Of a stretch of 13,954 nucleotides of DNA, positions 5,747-13,228 are shown piece after piece. The notes under the pieces are model-generated. The model saw only the letters and a program-made list of their open reading frames with translations. It was not told the origin of the DNA and did not search any database. The stretch is taken from contig USIB01000035.1 in the NCBI GenBank assembly GCA_900554615.1, positions 1 through 13,954 on the forward strand, written 5' to 3'. Each line of letters opens with the position of its first letter. Within the stretch, counting starts at the first letter, position 1. A program made the translations under genes and the position numbers. This DNA is from an uncultured Mycoplasmatota bacterium. GTDB lineage: Bacteria > Bacillota_I > Bacilli_A > RF39 > UBA660.

Positions 5747-7180
5747 ATGAATAATAAAATAATAACCAAATTAAAAAAAGATACCAATAATAGTTCATAT
5801 ATAATATATAGAGAAAAATATATAAAGAAAACAAAAATAGATATAATATACAATGAAACATTAACCGACCAAGATAAAATGTCTAATTATATATATAGAA
5901 GTTTAGACTATATAGATAGTATATATAAAGAAAAAGATTTACTATACGATGTAATAAAAAATAATATAAGTAATATAAAAATAAAAGAAATAAAAAGTTA
6001 TCAAGATATTTGTAAATACCTAAATAACGGTTTTGTAATACTCCTAATTGAAGACGATTACTCCCTAGCATTAGAAGTAAAAAAGAATCTAACAAGAAGT
6101 ATCGAAAAACCCATGACAGAAACCACCATCAGAGGTTCAATGGATTCTTTCACCGAGAATATAGAAACCAATATGGGACTTATCAAAAGAAGAATCAAAT
6201 CCAATAAATTATGGAATGAAGATATAGAAATCGGCAAATACACAAAAAATAAAATTAGTATTCTAACTATTGATGGTATTACTGATAATAATTTAAAAGA
6301 ATATATAACAAACAAACTAAATAGTATTGAAATCGATAATGTTACTGACACAGGTACTTTAAAACATCTAATTGATAAAGAAACCAAAACAATATTTCCT
6401 ACCGCTATCACAACAGAAAGACCTGATAAAGTAGTATCTTCCCTACTTCGTGGTAAAACAGTAATAATTATGGATAATTGTCCCTTTGCCCTAATTATGC
6501 CTATTGATATTAATGACTTTTTCTTATCTCAAGATGATAAAGATTCTAACTATATAAATAATTCACTAACAAGAGTCTTAAGATACTTGGCTTTCTTCAT
6601 CACCATCCTAACTCCTGGTGTATACATTGCCCTTACTACTTTTAATCAAGAAATGATTCCCCTTGAATTACTTACTAGTTTTGCTTCCCAAAGAAGTACC
6701 GTTCCTTTTCCCGCTTTCTTTGAAGCCATTTTAATGTTTATTTCCTTTGAAATACTAAGAGAAAGTGACTATCGTATACCAAATATTTCTAACTCTGCCC
6801 TTTCCATAGTAGGAGCCCTAATTCTTGGCGAAGCCGCTGTCAACGCCGGTATTGTATCCCCTATTATGATTATTATAGTGGCTATTACTGCTATTAGTGC
6901 TCTAATTGTCGTAGAACCCGAACTATCTAGTGCTATTAAATGGTATCGTATTTTATTCATGCTAGGAGGCACCACTATCGGTATCTTTGGTATTTTCATA
7001 GTCTTTATTATTTTTACTACTAATCTATGTAGTATTACTTCCTTCTCTAAATCCTATATGATGCCTTTTACCCCTATTAATGAAGATATCAAAAATAGCA
7101 TTATTAAGTTCCCTCTAATTAATAGAAAAAAAAGAAATAAGTACTTAACAAACAATATCATAAAGGAGGTTATAAAATGA
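5747..7180 (+). CDS. gerKA: Spore germinant receptor A subunit (GerA family)
   Basis: This is the A subunit of a germinant receptor in the spore inner membrane, which takes part in sensing nutrients and triggering germination. It has 477 residues, the normal family size. A soluble N-terminal domain (about 1-275) contains family motifs EKPMTETTIRG (120-130) and TERPDKV (223-229). About five membrane segments follow, near 279-298, 320-337, 350-368, 369-388 and 403-425, including the conserved TPGVYIALTTFNQEMIP stretch (289-305). The open frame could begin at a GTG at 5687, but that GTG is inside a stem-loop. The ATG at 5747 has AGAGGTG nine bases upstream and gives the usual family N-terminus. 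It overlaps the next gene by ATGA. The symbol follows the A-C-B order of B. subtilis gerK; the subtype is not proven. Ile codons change from all ATA at the 5' end to mostly ATT later. Confidence 0.93.
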   Translation: MNNKIITKLKKDTNNSSYIIYREKYIKKTKIDIIYNETLTDQDKMSNYIYRSLDYIDSIYKEKDLLYDVIKNNISNIKIKEIKSYQDICKYLNNGFVILLIEDDYSLALEVKKNLTRSIEKPMTETTIRGSMDSFTENIETNMGLIKRRIKSNKLWNEDIEIGKYTKNKISILTIDGITDNNLKEYITNKLNSIEIDNVTDTGTLKHLIDKETKTIFPTAITTERPDKVVSSLLRGKTVIIMDNCPFALIMPIDINDFFLSQDDKDSNYINNSLTRVLRYLAFFITILTPGVYIALTTFNQEMIPLELLTSFASQRSTVPFPAFFEAILMFISFEILRESDYRIPNISNSALSIVGALILGEAAVNAGIVSPIMIIIVAITAISALIVVEPELSSAIKWYRILFMLGGTTIGIFGIFIVFIIFTTNLCSITSFSKSYMMPFTPINEDIKNSIIKFPLINRKKRNKYLTNNIIKEVIK

Positions 7181-8358
7181 AAAAAATAAAATATTTAATT
7201 CTTCTTCTTCCTCTTTTAAGTGGCTGCTACAACTATAGAGAACTTAATGAACTAGGTATTACTACCGCTATTAGTATTGATTATAAAGATGATAATTTTT
7301 TTGTAATTGCTGAAGTAGTTAACCCCATCAAACAACAAGATGCCTCTAGTAGTAACAATGCTCCCTTTATAAATTATAGTAGTTCTGCTTCTACTCTTCA
7401 AGATGCCTTTAGAAATATAGTTTTAGAGTCTCCCCGTCAGTTATATGCCGCTCAACTTGAAATTATTGTTTTAAGCGAAGAAGTCGTTAGTAATCATTTA
7501 GAAGAAGTTCTTGAATACTTCTCTCGTAACCCCGAAACCAGAACAGAAATTAAAATTATTGTTGCTAAAACTGATGAAAGTACTAAAGGTATTACTCTGC
7601 AAACTCTTTTAACTAGTTTATCATCCTCTAATATTCTAAAATCTCTTGAACTTCAAAATAAAGTTCTTGGTGTCTCTTATCCTGTCACTTTAAATGAACT
7701 CTTAAATATGGATGTAGACCCCTACTTAGAAGTTGTCCTCCCCTCTATGATTTTATATGGTGATACTTCTATCGGCGATGAAAAAGAAAATACTACTACT
7801 TCTACTCCTAAAGCAACTATTAAAATAAGTGGTAACACTATTACTAAAGATAATAAAGTTCTAGGTTATCTAGATATTGAAGAATCAAAAATACTTAGTA
7901 TTCTTAATGGTAAAGCCAAAGAATCCATTATTGATATGGAATATAATGATGGTTACTTAGTATTTGAGCCTAATAGATTAAAAGTATCAAAAGAAGTTGA
8001 TATTAAAAATAATATAGTTAAAATTAATATATCTGGTTATTCCAAAACTAAAGAAATCCAAACTGATATTAATTTTAAAGACCCCAATGTCGTCGAAAAA
8101 GTAAATAAAGCCCTAAATAAAGAAATTGAAAGCAAAATAAAGAATACATTTTTAGATATAAGAGATAAATATAATTCTGATGTCTTTGGTTTTAGAGAAT
8201 TATACTATCGTACTGACCATAACTACTTTAAGAAACATTGCTCTAATTGGTATGAAGATATATTTCCTAACATTAAAATTGAAGTCAAATCAGATATTAA
8301 ATTATATGAAAAAGGAAATACTCTAGGAGGGTTAAAATATGAAAGAAAAAATAAATAA
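7177..8358 (+). CDS. gerKC: Spore germinant receptor C subunit, lipoprotein (GerAC family)
   Basis: This is the lipoprotein subunit of the germinant receptor, anchored on the outer face of the spore inner membrane. It has 393 residues. A Lys-rich start and a hydrophobic stretch lead to a lipobox LLSG-C with Cys17 as the lipidation site, followed by YNYRELNELG, the typical opening of GerAC proteins. The remaining length matches the family's N-terminal (about 20-195) and C-terminal (about 215-385) domains. An AAAGGAGG ribosome binding site (7162-7169) precedes the ATG by seven bases; the ATG overlaps the stop of the A-subunit gene (ATGA), implying coupled translation. Its 3' end overlaps the B-subunit gene by 20 bases. 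Confidence 0.92.
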   Translation: MKKIKYLILLLPLLSGCYNYRELNELGITTAISIDYKDDNFFVIAEVVNPIKQQDASSSNNAPFINYSSSASTLQDAFRNIVLESPRQLYAAQLEIIVLSEEVVSNHLEEVLEYFSRNPETRTEIKIIVAKTDESTKGITLQTLLTSLSSSNILKSLELQNKVLGVSYPVTLNELLNMDVDPYLEVVLPSMILYGDTSIGDEKENTTTSTPKATIKISGNTITKDNKVLGYLDIEESKILSILNGKAKESIIDMEYNDGYLVFEPNRLKVSKEVDIKNNIVKINISGYSKTKEIQTDINFKDPNVVEKVNKALNKEIESKIKNTFLDIRDKYNSDVFGFRELYYRTDHNYFKKHCSNWYEDIFPNIKIEVKSDIKLYEKGNTLGGLKYERKNK

Positions 8359-9421
8359 TATTGAATTATCTAGTAGTCTATTTCTCATTCTATTTTCTTG
8401 TACTTTAGGTATTGCTCCTTATATAACAATTAAATCTTCTGGTATTGACTCCTATATCGGAGTTATCATTGGCTCTATTATTGGACTTATTCCTGTATTT
8501 CTATTTTGTTATATTTTTAATTATGAAATCGATAAACCTATTTATATCAAAACAAAAATTATATTTGGTAAAGTCTTAGGTACAATTATTAATATATTTT
8601 TTATTATTCTATATTTTATTCTAGCAATAACTATTCTATTTAATACAAGTAATTTCATTATATCCCAGTACTTAACAGATACTCCTATTATACTAGTAAT
8701 AATTATTTTCTCTCTTACTGCTTATCACACTTGCAATAAAGGTATTACTACACTCTCTAAAATCAGTTTAATATATATAGTAATTATCATTATACTATTT
8801 TCTTTAGCTACTATTGGATTAATACCAGAAATTGAAACAGATAATTTAAAACCAGTTTTAGAGTATGGTCTTAAAGGTCCTATTATTTCTGGTATTCTCT
8901 ATAGTTTAGTACTAACAACCCCTATTTATGGTCTTCTATTAATACCTAAGAAAAATATTGAAAATTATAATAAAACCACTAAGTATATTGTTATTACTTA
9001 TCTAATTACTACTATTATGATTATCTTTATGACTCTAGTAGCTAGTTCATGCCTTGGTAAACACCTTCTATCTATGTATCAATACCCAGTTTATATTACT
9101 CTTAAAAGAATATCTATATTTGGTTTTATTGACCGAATAGAAAACTTTCTGTCTATAGAGTGGATACTTAGTACCTTTGTTTGCTTTACTCTACCCATTA
9201 TTTACATTAAAGATAGTATTACCAAAACTAATAATAAAATTATTAATTTAATCATCATAATTTTTATTATTATATCTTCAATACTACTATTTAAAAACAA
9301 TACTTTCTTTAACCACTATCTAGATAGTGTATATCCTTATATATTAATGATTCTCTTCGGAATATATATTATGATGTTTATAGTAATTATAATTAAAAAA
9401 TGTATAAAAAGAAAAAAATAG
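8339..9421 (+). CDS. gerKB: Spore germinant receptor B subunit, permease-like (GerAB family)
   Basis: This is the integral membrane subunit of the germinant receptor, from the spore permease branch of the amino acid/polyamine transporter superfamily. In studied receptors this subunit binds the nutrient germinant. It has 360 residues with about ten hydrophobic segments and a basic C-terminus (KKCIKRKK). The family-like opening has hydrophobic helix 1 near residues 12-30 and helix 2 near 39-59. The ATG lies inside the end of the C-subunit gene and follows AGGAGG (8325-8330) by eight bases, so the three genes form one translationally coupled operon. The germinant cannot be predicted from the sequence. 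Confidence 0.92.
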   Translation: MKEKINNIELSSSLFLILFSCTLGIAPYITIKSSGIDSYIGVIIGSIIGLIPVFLFCYIFNYEIDKPIYIKTKIIFGKVLGTIINIFFIILYFILAITILFNTSNFIISQYLTDTPIILVIIIFSLTAYHTCNKGITTLSKISLIYIVIIIILFSLATIGLIPEIETDNLKPVLEYGLKGPIISGILYSLVLTTPIYGLLLIPKKNIENYNKTTKYIVITYLITTIMIIFMTLVASSCLGKHLLSMYQYPVYITLKRISIFGFIDRIENFLSIEWILSTFVCFTLPIIYIKDSITKTNNKIINLIIIIFIIISSILLFKNNTFFNHYLDSVYPYILMILFGIYIMMFIVIIIKKCIKRKK

Positions 9422-9435
9422 AATATAATAATAAT

Positions 9436-9491
9436 ACAGTAAGATACATTACTGTTTAGATATAGAGATTACTTAATTGTAGTCTCTTTTT
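9436..9491 (+). terminator. Terminator region of the germinant receptor operon (two stem-loops)
   Basis: A first stem pairs ACAGTAA (9436-9442) with TTACTGT (9449-9455) around a 6-base loop, with only a short T-run. A second stem (9464-9472 with 9479-9487, nine pairs with one G-U) has a 6-base loop and is followed by TTTTT (9487-9491). The second is the likely intrinsic terminator. Confidence 0.7.
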
Positions 9492-9554
9492 GTTATTTTA
9501 GCCCATTCCTACTTTTTATTATAACATAATATATTAGTGTGGAGTTGATTAATA

Positions 9555-10370
9555 ATGTTAACATTTTTAGAACAACAAAGTCCTATATTACTGGCCTTCT
9601 TTGCCACTTTATTTACCTATAGTATTACAGTAATAGGAGCCTCTATTGTATTTTTATTCAAAAAAGTACAAAAGAATATTATGGACGCTATGTTAGGCTT
9701 TGCCGCTGGTATTATGATTGCTGCATCTTTCTTCTCATTAATTGAACCAGCTTTAAAAATGGCCGAAAGTCTTAAAATGATACCATGGATTGTAGTAACA
9801 ATTGGATTCATATCAGGAGGATTACTTTTATTTATTGGTGATAGAATATTCACTAAAATTGATAAAAAAATATCTAAGAATAAAGATGAAAATAATAAAA
9901 CAAAAAGTTTAAAAAGATGTATTATGTTAATTCTTTCTATTACTCTTCATAATATTCCTGAAGGATTAGCAGTCGGCGTTGCTTTTGGTGGTATTGCTTA
10001 TGGTATTGAAGGAGCTACATTAAGTTCCGCTATTATGATAGCTCTTGGTATTGGTATTCAAAACTTCCCTGAAGGTACCGCTGTTAGTGTTCCTTTAAGA
10101 CGCGAAGGACTAAGTAGAAAAAAAGCCTTCTTCTTTGGACAACTAAGCGGACTTGTCGAACCAATATCAGGTGTACTTGGAGCCTTACTTGTATTAAAAG
10201 TAAGAACACTTCTTCCCTTTCTGCTTGCCTTTGCCGCAGGGGCTATGATTTATGTAGTAGTAGAAGAATTAATACCAGAATCACAAACAAACAAAAGAAA
10301 AGAATTAATGGCCTTATTCACTTTAATAGGATTCTCTATTATGATGATATTAGATGTATCTTTAGGTTAA
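9555..10370 (+). CDS. ZIP family divalent metal transporter (GufA/ZupT-like)
   Basis: Members of this family import divalent metals such as zinc, iron or manganese across the cell membrane. The protein has 271 residues and eight predicted membrane segments. The two metal-binding motifs of ZIP transporters are intact: HNIPEG (132-137) in the fourth segment and QNFPEG (169-174) in the fifth. Glu202 (LVEPISG) and Glu237/238 (VVEELIPE) are also in place. The variable loop between segments 3 and 4 (about 101-120) is Lys/Asn-rich and lacks a His cluster. The ATG follows GGAG (9541-9544) by ten bases. The gene stands alone between the receptor operon terminator and a bidirectional terminator. No metal-regulator operator was recognised upstream, so the metal cannot be inferred. 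Confidence 0.92.
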   Translation: MLTFLEQQSPILLAFFATLFTYSITVIGASIVFLFKKVQKNIMDAMLGFAAGIMIAASFFSLIEPALKMAESLKMIPWIVVTIGFISGGLLLFIGDRIFTKIDKKISKNKDENNKTKSLKRCIMLILSITLHNIPEGLAVGVAFGGIAYGIEGATLSSAIMIALGIGIQNFPEGTAVSVPLRREGLSRKKAFFFGQLSGLVEPISGVLGALLVLKVRTLLPFLLAFAAGAMIYVVVEELIPESQTNKRKELMALFTLIGFSIMMILDVSLG

Positions 10371-10400
10371 AAAAAAACAAGTATTAACTTGTCTTTTTTT
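10369..10400. terminator. Bidirectional terminator between convergent genes
   Basis: A stem ACAAGT (10377-10382) with ACTTGT (10387-10392) encloses an ATTA loop. It is flanked by A's on the left (10369-10377) and seven T's on the right (10394-10400), so it works on both strands. The stop codons of the ZIP gene and of the leftward thioredoxin-like gene both lie within or at the edge of this element. Confidence 0.85.
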
Positions 10401-10995
10401 ATTTATTACAATCACTAGTACAAATATTAGTTTTAGTATCCTCAAACATCTTAGCGAGTTTAGTCTTAAGCCCCTCTAAATCTTCATTCTCCCAGTATTC
10501 TTTAGGAGTTTTATATCCCTTAGTATCCGCAGCAGTTTCATCATCAAAACCAACAATTTCTCCATCTTTAACCGCTATTACTGAAGGAGCATAGATTCTC
10601 TTATTACCCTCTTCATCATATCTCAAATGATCTTTGAGTACTTCTACCAATTTTTTATAATTATCATTATTATCTTTTCTATCGTTTAATATATTATAGT
10701 AGTATACTTTTTCTACATCATTATCTTTAGCCACTTCATTTAGATAAGGCACATAAGCCGCACACCAAGGACATTCAGGAAAGCCTAAATAAACAACCCC
10801 AGTACCATGTTCTAAAATATTAATAATTTCATCAATACTTTTGTATGCAAACACATTATCTTCAGTAACACTACCATACTCTTCAGCAAACTTCTTACCG
10901 TCAGTTTCTCTATTCTTATTAATATATAAGTATCCAAAAACACCAAGCATTATAACCAAAACTACTCCTACTAAAATTATTATTTTCTTTTTCAC
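10399..10995 (-). CDS. Membrane-anchored thioredoxin-like protein with CPWC motif
   Basis: The protein has 198 residues: a basic N-terminus, one membrane segment (about 5-24), and an outward-facing thioredoxin fold. The active-site motif is Cys75-Pro-Trp-Cys78 (GFPECPWC), and the cis-proline site is Pro137 in YAPSVIAVKDGEIVG. It resembles the bacteriocin-transport-accessory/thioredoxin-like group. A role in thiol-disulfide exchange outside the membrane is expected but no substrate is evident. A second Cys pair near the C-terminus (Cys192 and Cys196, CTSDC) is unusual. The open frame begins at a GTG at 11004, but that GTG is part of the GAGGTGA ribosome binding site. The next GTG (10995-10993), about six bases after it, is preferred. 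The gene converges on the ZIP transporter and has its own promoter. Confidence 0.85.
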   Translation of the reverse strand: MKKKIIILVGVVLVIMLGVFGYLYINKNRETDGKKFAEEYGSVTEDNVFAYKSIDEIINILEHGTGVVYLGFPECPWCAAYVPYLNEVAKDNDVEKVYYYNILNDRKDNNDNYKKLVEVLKDHLRYDEEGNKRIYAPSVIAVKDGEIVGFDDETAADTKGYKTPKEYWENEDLEGLKTKLAKMFEDTKTNICTSDCNK

Positions 10996-11033
10996 TTTTT
11001 TCACCTCATAATAATCATAAACTATTTATAATT

Positions 11034-11042
11034 ATTATACCA
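11034..11042 (-). promoter_or_regulatory. Extended -10 promoter of the thioredoxin-like gene
   Basis: On the minus strand TGG-TATAAT (11042-11034) is a perfect -10 box with the TGn extension. No good -35 box is seen at 16-18 bases, which is acceptable for extended -10 promoters. Transcription would start near 11027, leaving a leader of about 30 bases before the GTG start at 10995. Confidence 0.6.
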
Positions 11043-11080
11043 CATAAACAAAGTTGAATTAACTAAACTTAAAGTTGAGT

Positions 11081-11782
11081 CTATGAACAGTTCCCATTTA
11101 AAGATAAAGGAACCTTATAAGTAGTTATCTTATTACTACTATCAGTAGCATTAATCTCTAGTAAAATATTACTACTCTCAATATTCTTACATTCCTTGCT
11201 AAAATTATCTATATTAAAATTAACATTCTTCAAAAAATCATTAAGTTTAATCAAAACATTATCATCATAATCATAACTACCAATCTTCTTTTTTATAGTA
11301 CCACTTTCTTCATACAAACTACATTCAATCTTAGTATATAAATTATCATCAGTACCACCGCAATAATCAATATTAGATATATATAAATAAGAATTACTCT
11401 TATTATAAGCAATACTTCCTGATATCTCAAAATTTGAACAATTAGAAGTTAAAGTTCTAAAAGTAAAATTATCATCATGAAATACTATCAGTAAAATAAC
11501 TCCTAGTACAATAAGAAAACCTATAATAGAACTAACAATAATTATTACTTTTTTATTATTTTTTTTATTACTTACTCTACCATCAAGTAAATCATTAATA
11601 TTAATACCATAGTCATTACATATCTCTTTTAATAAAGCAATATCTGGAATATTCTTACCATTCTCCCATTTGCTGACAGCCTGATAAGTAACACCATATT
11701 TTAGAGCAAACTTCTCTTGTGTTAAACCACTTTTTTTACGAAGTTCTTTTATTAAATTACCAACTTTATTTTGATCCATCAT
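11081..11782 (-). CDS. Membrane-tethered XRE-type transcriptional regulator with Cys-containing outer domain
   Basis: The protein has 233 residues. A helix-turn-helix of the XRE/HTH_3 type fills residues about 7-62 (LRKKSGLTQEKFALKYGV, then QAVSKWENGKNIPD, a textbook recognition region). A short Asn/Lys linker, one membrane segment (about 78-101) and an outer domain of about 130 residues follow. The outer domain has five cysteines (115, 141, 154, 198 and 232) and resembles no family I recognise. This layout suggests a one-component sensor that reads a signal outside the cell. Two adjacent ATG codons (11782 and 11779) follow a GGAAGTG site; the first is given. It lies upstream of the thioredoxin-like gene on the same strand, but each has its own promoter. 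Target genes are unknown. Confidence 0.85.
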   Translation of the reverse strand: MMDQNKVGNLIKELRKKSGLTQEKFALKYGVTYQAVSKWENGKNIPDIALLKEICNDYGININDLLDGRVSNKKNNKKVIIIVSSIIGFLIVLGVILLIVFHDDNFTFRTLTSNCSNFEISGSIAYNKSNSYLYISNIDYCGGTDDNLYTKIECSLYEESGTIKKKIGSYDYDDNVLIKLNDFLKNVNFNIDNFSKECKNIESSNILLEINATDSSNKITTYKVPLSLNGNCS

Positions 11783-11800
11783 ATCACTTCCATACTTAAA

Positions 11801-11829
11801 ATTATAATATAATTTCTATATAAATACAA
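11801..11829 (-). promoter_or_regulatory. Sigma-A-type promoter of the XRE regulator gene
   Basis: On the minus strand TTGTAT (11829-11824) and TATAAT (11806-11801) are separated by exactly 17 bases. Transcription would start near 11794, only about 12 bases upstream of the first ATG, so the leader is very short. Confidence 0.7.
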
Positions 11830-11831
11830 TA

Positions 11832-11859
11832 GAAAAAAGAGATAAATTACTATCCCTTT
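11832..11859 (-). terminator. Intrinsic terminator of the small helical protein gene
   Basis: On the minus strand a nine-pair stem with one G-U (11859-11851 with 11844-11836) closes a 6-base loop and leads into T's (11838-11833). It starts two bases after the stop codon of the gene ending at 11861 and directly abuts the promoter of the next gene. Confidence 0.75.
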
Positions 11860-11860
11860 A

Positions 11861-12292
11861 TTATAAATATTTTTTTAAATCCTCAATGTTTTTCTCTTGC
11901 ACCTTAACATAAGTATCTACTATTTCCTTTACTTCTTTATCCATCTTTTTATCATTTAATATTCTTCTCCCCTCAAGTATTCCCATATTAGTACCCTTAA
12001 AGAGAAGCTCCGATATTTTAGCATCACTATCATCAGTCATAGTTCTCATCTCAATACCAAACCTAGTCATAGTCTTTTCCATCTTATTAGTCTCGTGTGG
12101 TTCATCATCACTATTATATTTAGAATAAATTTCATTAATATCTTCAGATATCTTTTTATACTCACTAGATTGTCTTTCAAGTAGTTTTTTAAATTTCTTA
12201 TCCTTAACTTTATCTATTATATAACTAATAGCATCTATGCCCATACAAGCGCCCTTATTAATTTCATCTAATACATTAATATTCTCTTTCAT
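11861..12292 (-). CDS. Small all-helical protein, possibly ferritin-like (DUF2383-type)
   Basis: The protein has 143 residues and is hydrophilic and all-helical by eye. Four amphipathic stretches (about 3-28, 31-58, 70-100 and 116-143) would suit a four-helix bundle. The opening INKGACMGIDAISYIIDKVKD and the following KKLLERQSSEYKK recall the DUF2383/ferritin-like group of small bundles, but no complete di-iron ExxH pair is evident. The assignment is tentative. There is no signal peptide or membrane segment. The ATG is preceded by a weak GGTGA site. The gene is monocistronic: divergent from the nucleotidyltransferase gene and ended by its own terminator. Confidence 0.75.
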   Translation of the reverse strand: MKENINVLDEINKGACMGIDAISYIIDKVKDKKFKKLLERQSSEYKKISEDINEIYSKYNSDDEPHETNKMEKTMTRFGIEMRTMTDDSDAKISELLFKGTNMGILEGRRILNDKKMDKEVKEIVDTYVKVQEKNIEDLKKYL

Positions 12293-12330
12293 ATTTATTC
12301 ACCAATAATATTATTAACAATAAATAGTAA

Positions 12331-12360
12331 AATATACAGTCCAATCTTGTAATTTAACAA
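12331..12360 (-). promoter_or_regulatory. Candidate promoter of the small helical protein gene
   Basis: On the minus strand TTGTTA (12360-12355) and TATATT (12336-12331) are 18 bases apart. It overlaps the divergent promoter at 12347-12375, so the two genes may compete for polymerase. Confidence 0.4.
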
Positions 12361-12375
12361 ATTAAATGATACAAT
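12347..12375 (+). promoter_or_regulatory. Promoter of the nucleotidyltransferase gene; decides its start
   Basis: TTGTAA (12347-12352) and TACAAT (12370-12375) are separated by exactly 17 bases. Transcription would start near 12382. An upstream in-frame ATG at 12366 lies inside this promoter and so cannot be translated from this transcript. Confidence 0.7.
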
Positions 12376-12401
12376 TATGGCACAAGGAAAGGATATATAT
12401 T

Positions 12402-13181
12402 ATGACCTATGATGAAATAAAATACTATATTGATAATTTTTGCAAAGTTTTAAATATAAGCGACTATATTGGAATTATAGCTTATGGAAGTTATGTAAAA
12501 AGAACAAATACCGCCTTATCCGATTTAGATATTATGATAATAAAAAGTAACTATAACACTCAAGACTGTGGTAGTTTAAATATTGATGGAGTAAGAATAG
12601 AATATTTCATTCAGGACATAAAAAGAATTTATGAGTTAATAAAAAATGAAATTAAAAATAACGATCCATCACATCTAACAAAATTTGCAACATGTAAAAT
12701 CATATATGATACAGATAATAAAGTAAAAGAATTAATAGATTATGCCCAAAAATTATATAGTGCAAAAATAAACACTTCATTTACCGACAGAGAAAAGTTT
12801 TCTATTTTTTCCATAAATAATAGAATTGAAGATTTGGAGTCATTACTTTATAGCGATAGTTTTTATTCAGTTTATTATATAACATTAGAAAAAATAAGAA
12901 CTTTATATAGTAGAATAAATGGAATAATAGATCTACCCGCAACAAAAATAGAAAAAATTTATACAAATAATGAGTATGCACAAAAATATATTTCTTCTCC
13001 AATTCATCAATTGCCAGAACAGAATTTTATTGAAAAATATCTATTATGTTTAAAATTGAATAACAAAAATATTATGTTTGATAATCTAAAAAACTTATAC
13101 TTCTTTTGCTTTCAAGGCTTAGACTTTAATCCAAATAATTTTTGTTTAAAATACACAAAAAAAGCACCATTTATAGTATAA
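12402..13181 (+). CDS. Nucleotidyltransferase-fold protein (NTP_transf_2 type)
   Basis: The protein has 259 residues and an N-terminal nucleotidyltransferase domain. It shows the GS motif (Gly29-Ser30), then the metal-binding pair Asp41 and Asp43 in SDLDIMII, and a likely third acidic residue Glu67 in GVRIEYFIQ. This is the pattern of enzymes that transfer a nucleotide to a small molecule, protein or RNA. Residues about 130-259 are mostly helical and not recognised. The substrate is unknown: it could be a drug-modifying enzyme, a protein or tRNA modifier, or a defence component, and nothing here decides. The ATG at 12402 follows AAAGGA (12388-12393) by eight bases; the longer frame from 12366 would start inside the promoter. 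The gene is monocistronic with its own strong terminator and divergent from the small helical protein gene. Confidence 0.8.
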   Translation: MTYDEIKYYIDNFCKVLNISDYIGIIAYGSYVKRTNTALSDLDIMIIKSNYNTQDCGSLNIDGVRIEYFIQDIKRIYELIKNEIKNNDPSHLTKFATCKIIYDTDNKVKELIDYAQKLYSAKINTSFTDREKFSIFSINNRIEDLESLLYSDSFYSVYYITLEKIRTLYSRINGIIDLPATKIEKIYTNNEYAQKYISSPIHQLPEQNFIEKYLLCLKLNNKNIMFDNLKNLYFFCFQGLDFNPNNFCLKYTKKAPFIV

Positions 13182-13195
13182 TCAAAACTTCTTAT

Positions 13196-13228
13196 AAAAA
13201 TCAATTTCGTTTGAAATTGATTTTTGTT
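13196..13228 (+). terminator. Strong intrinsic terminator after the nucleotidyltransferase gene
   Basis: A perfect 13-base stem (13196-13208 with 13213-13225) closes a GTTT loop. The stem begins with five A's and ends with five T's, so it can also act on the opposite strand. Confidence 0.85.

Noticed and set aside
5883..6411. Two long minus-strand open frames opposite the germinant receptor A gene (5883-6095 and 6058-6411)
   Set aside because: They lie antisense to a clear GerA family gene, are hydrophobic by reverse translation of its codons, and have no ribosome binding site.
6769..6999. Minus-strand open frame opposite the membrane part of the same gene
   Set aside because: It is an antisense shadow of the conserved GerA membrane region, with no family resemblance and no start signal.
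9617..9853. Minus-strand open frame inside the ZIP transporter gene
   Set aside because: It is an antisense shadow of a well-conserved ZIP family gene.
12802..13002. Minus-strand open frame inside the nucleotidyltransferase gene
   Set aside because: It is an antisense shadow, Phe/Leu/Tyr-rich as expected from reversed Lys/Asn codons, with no ribosome binding site.
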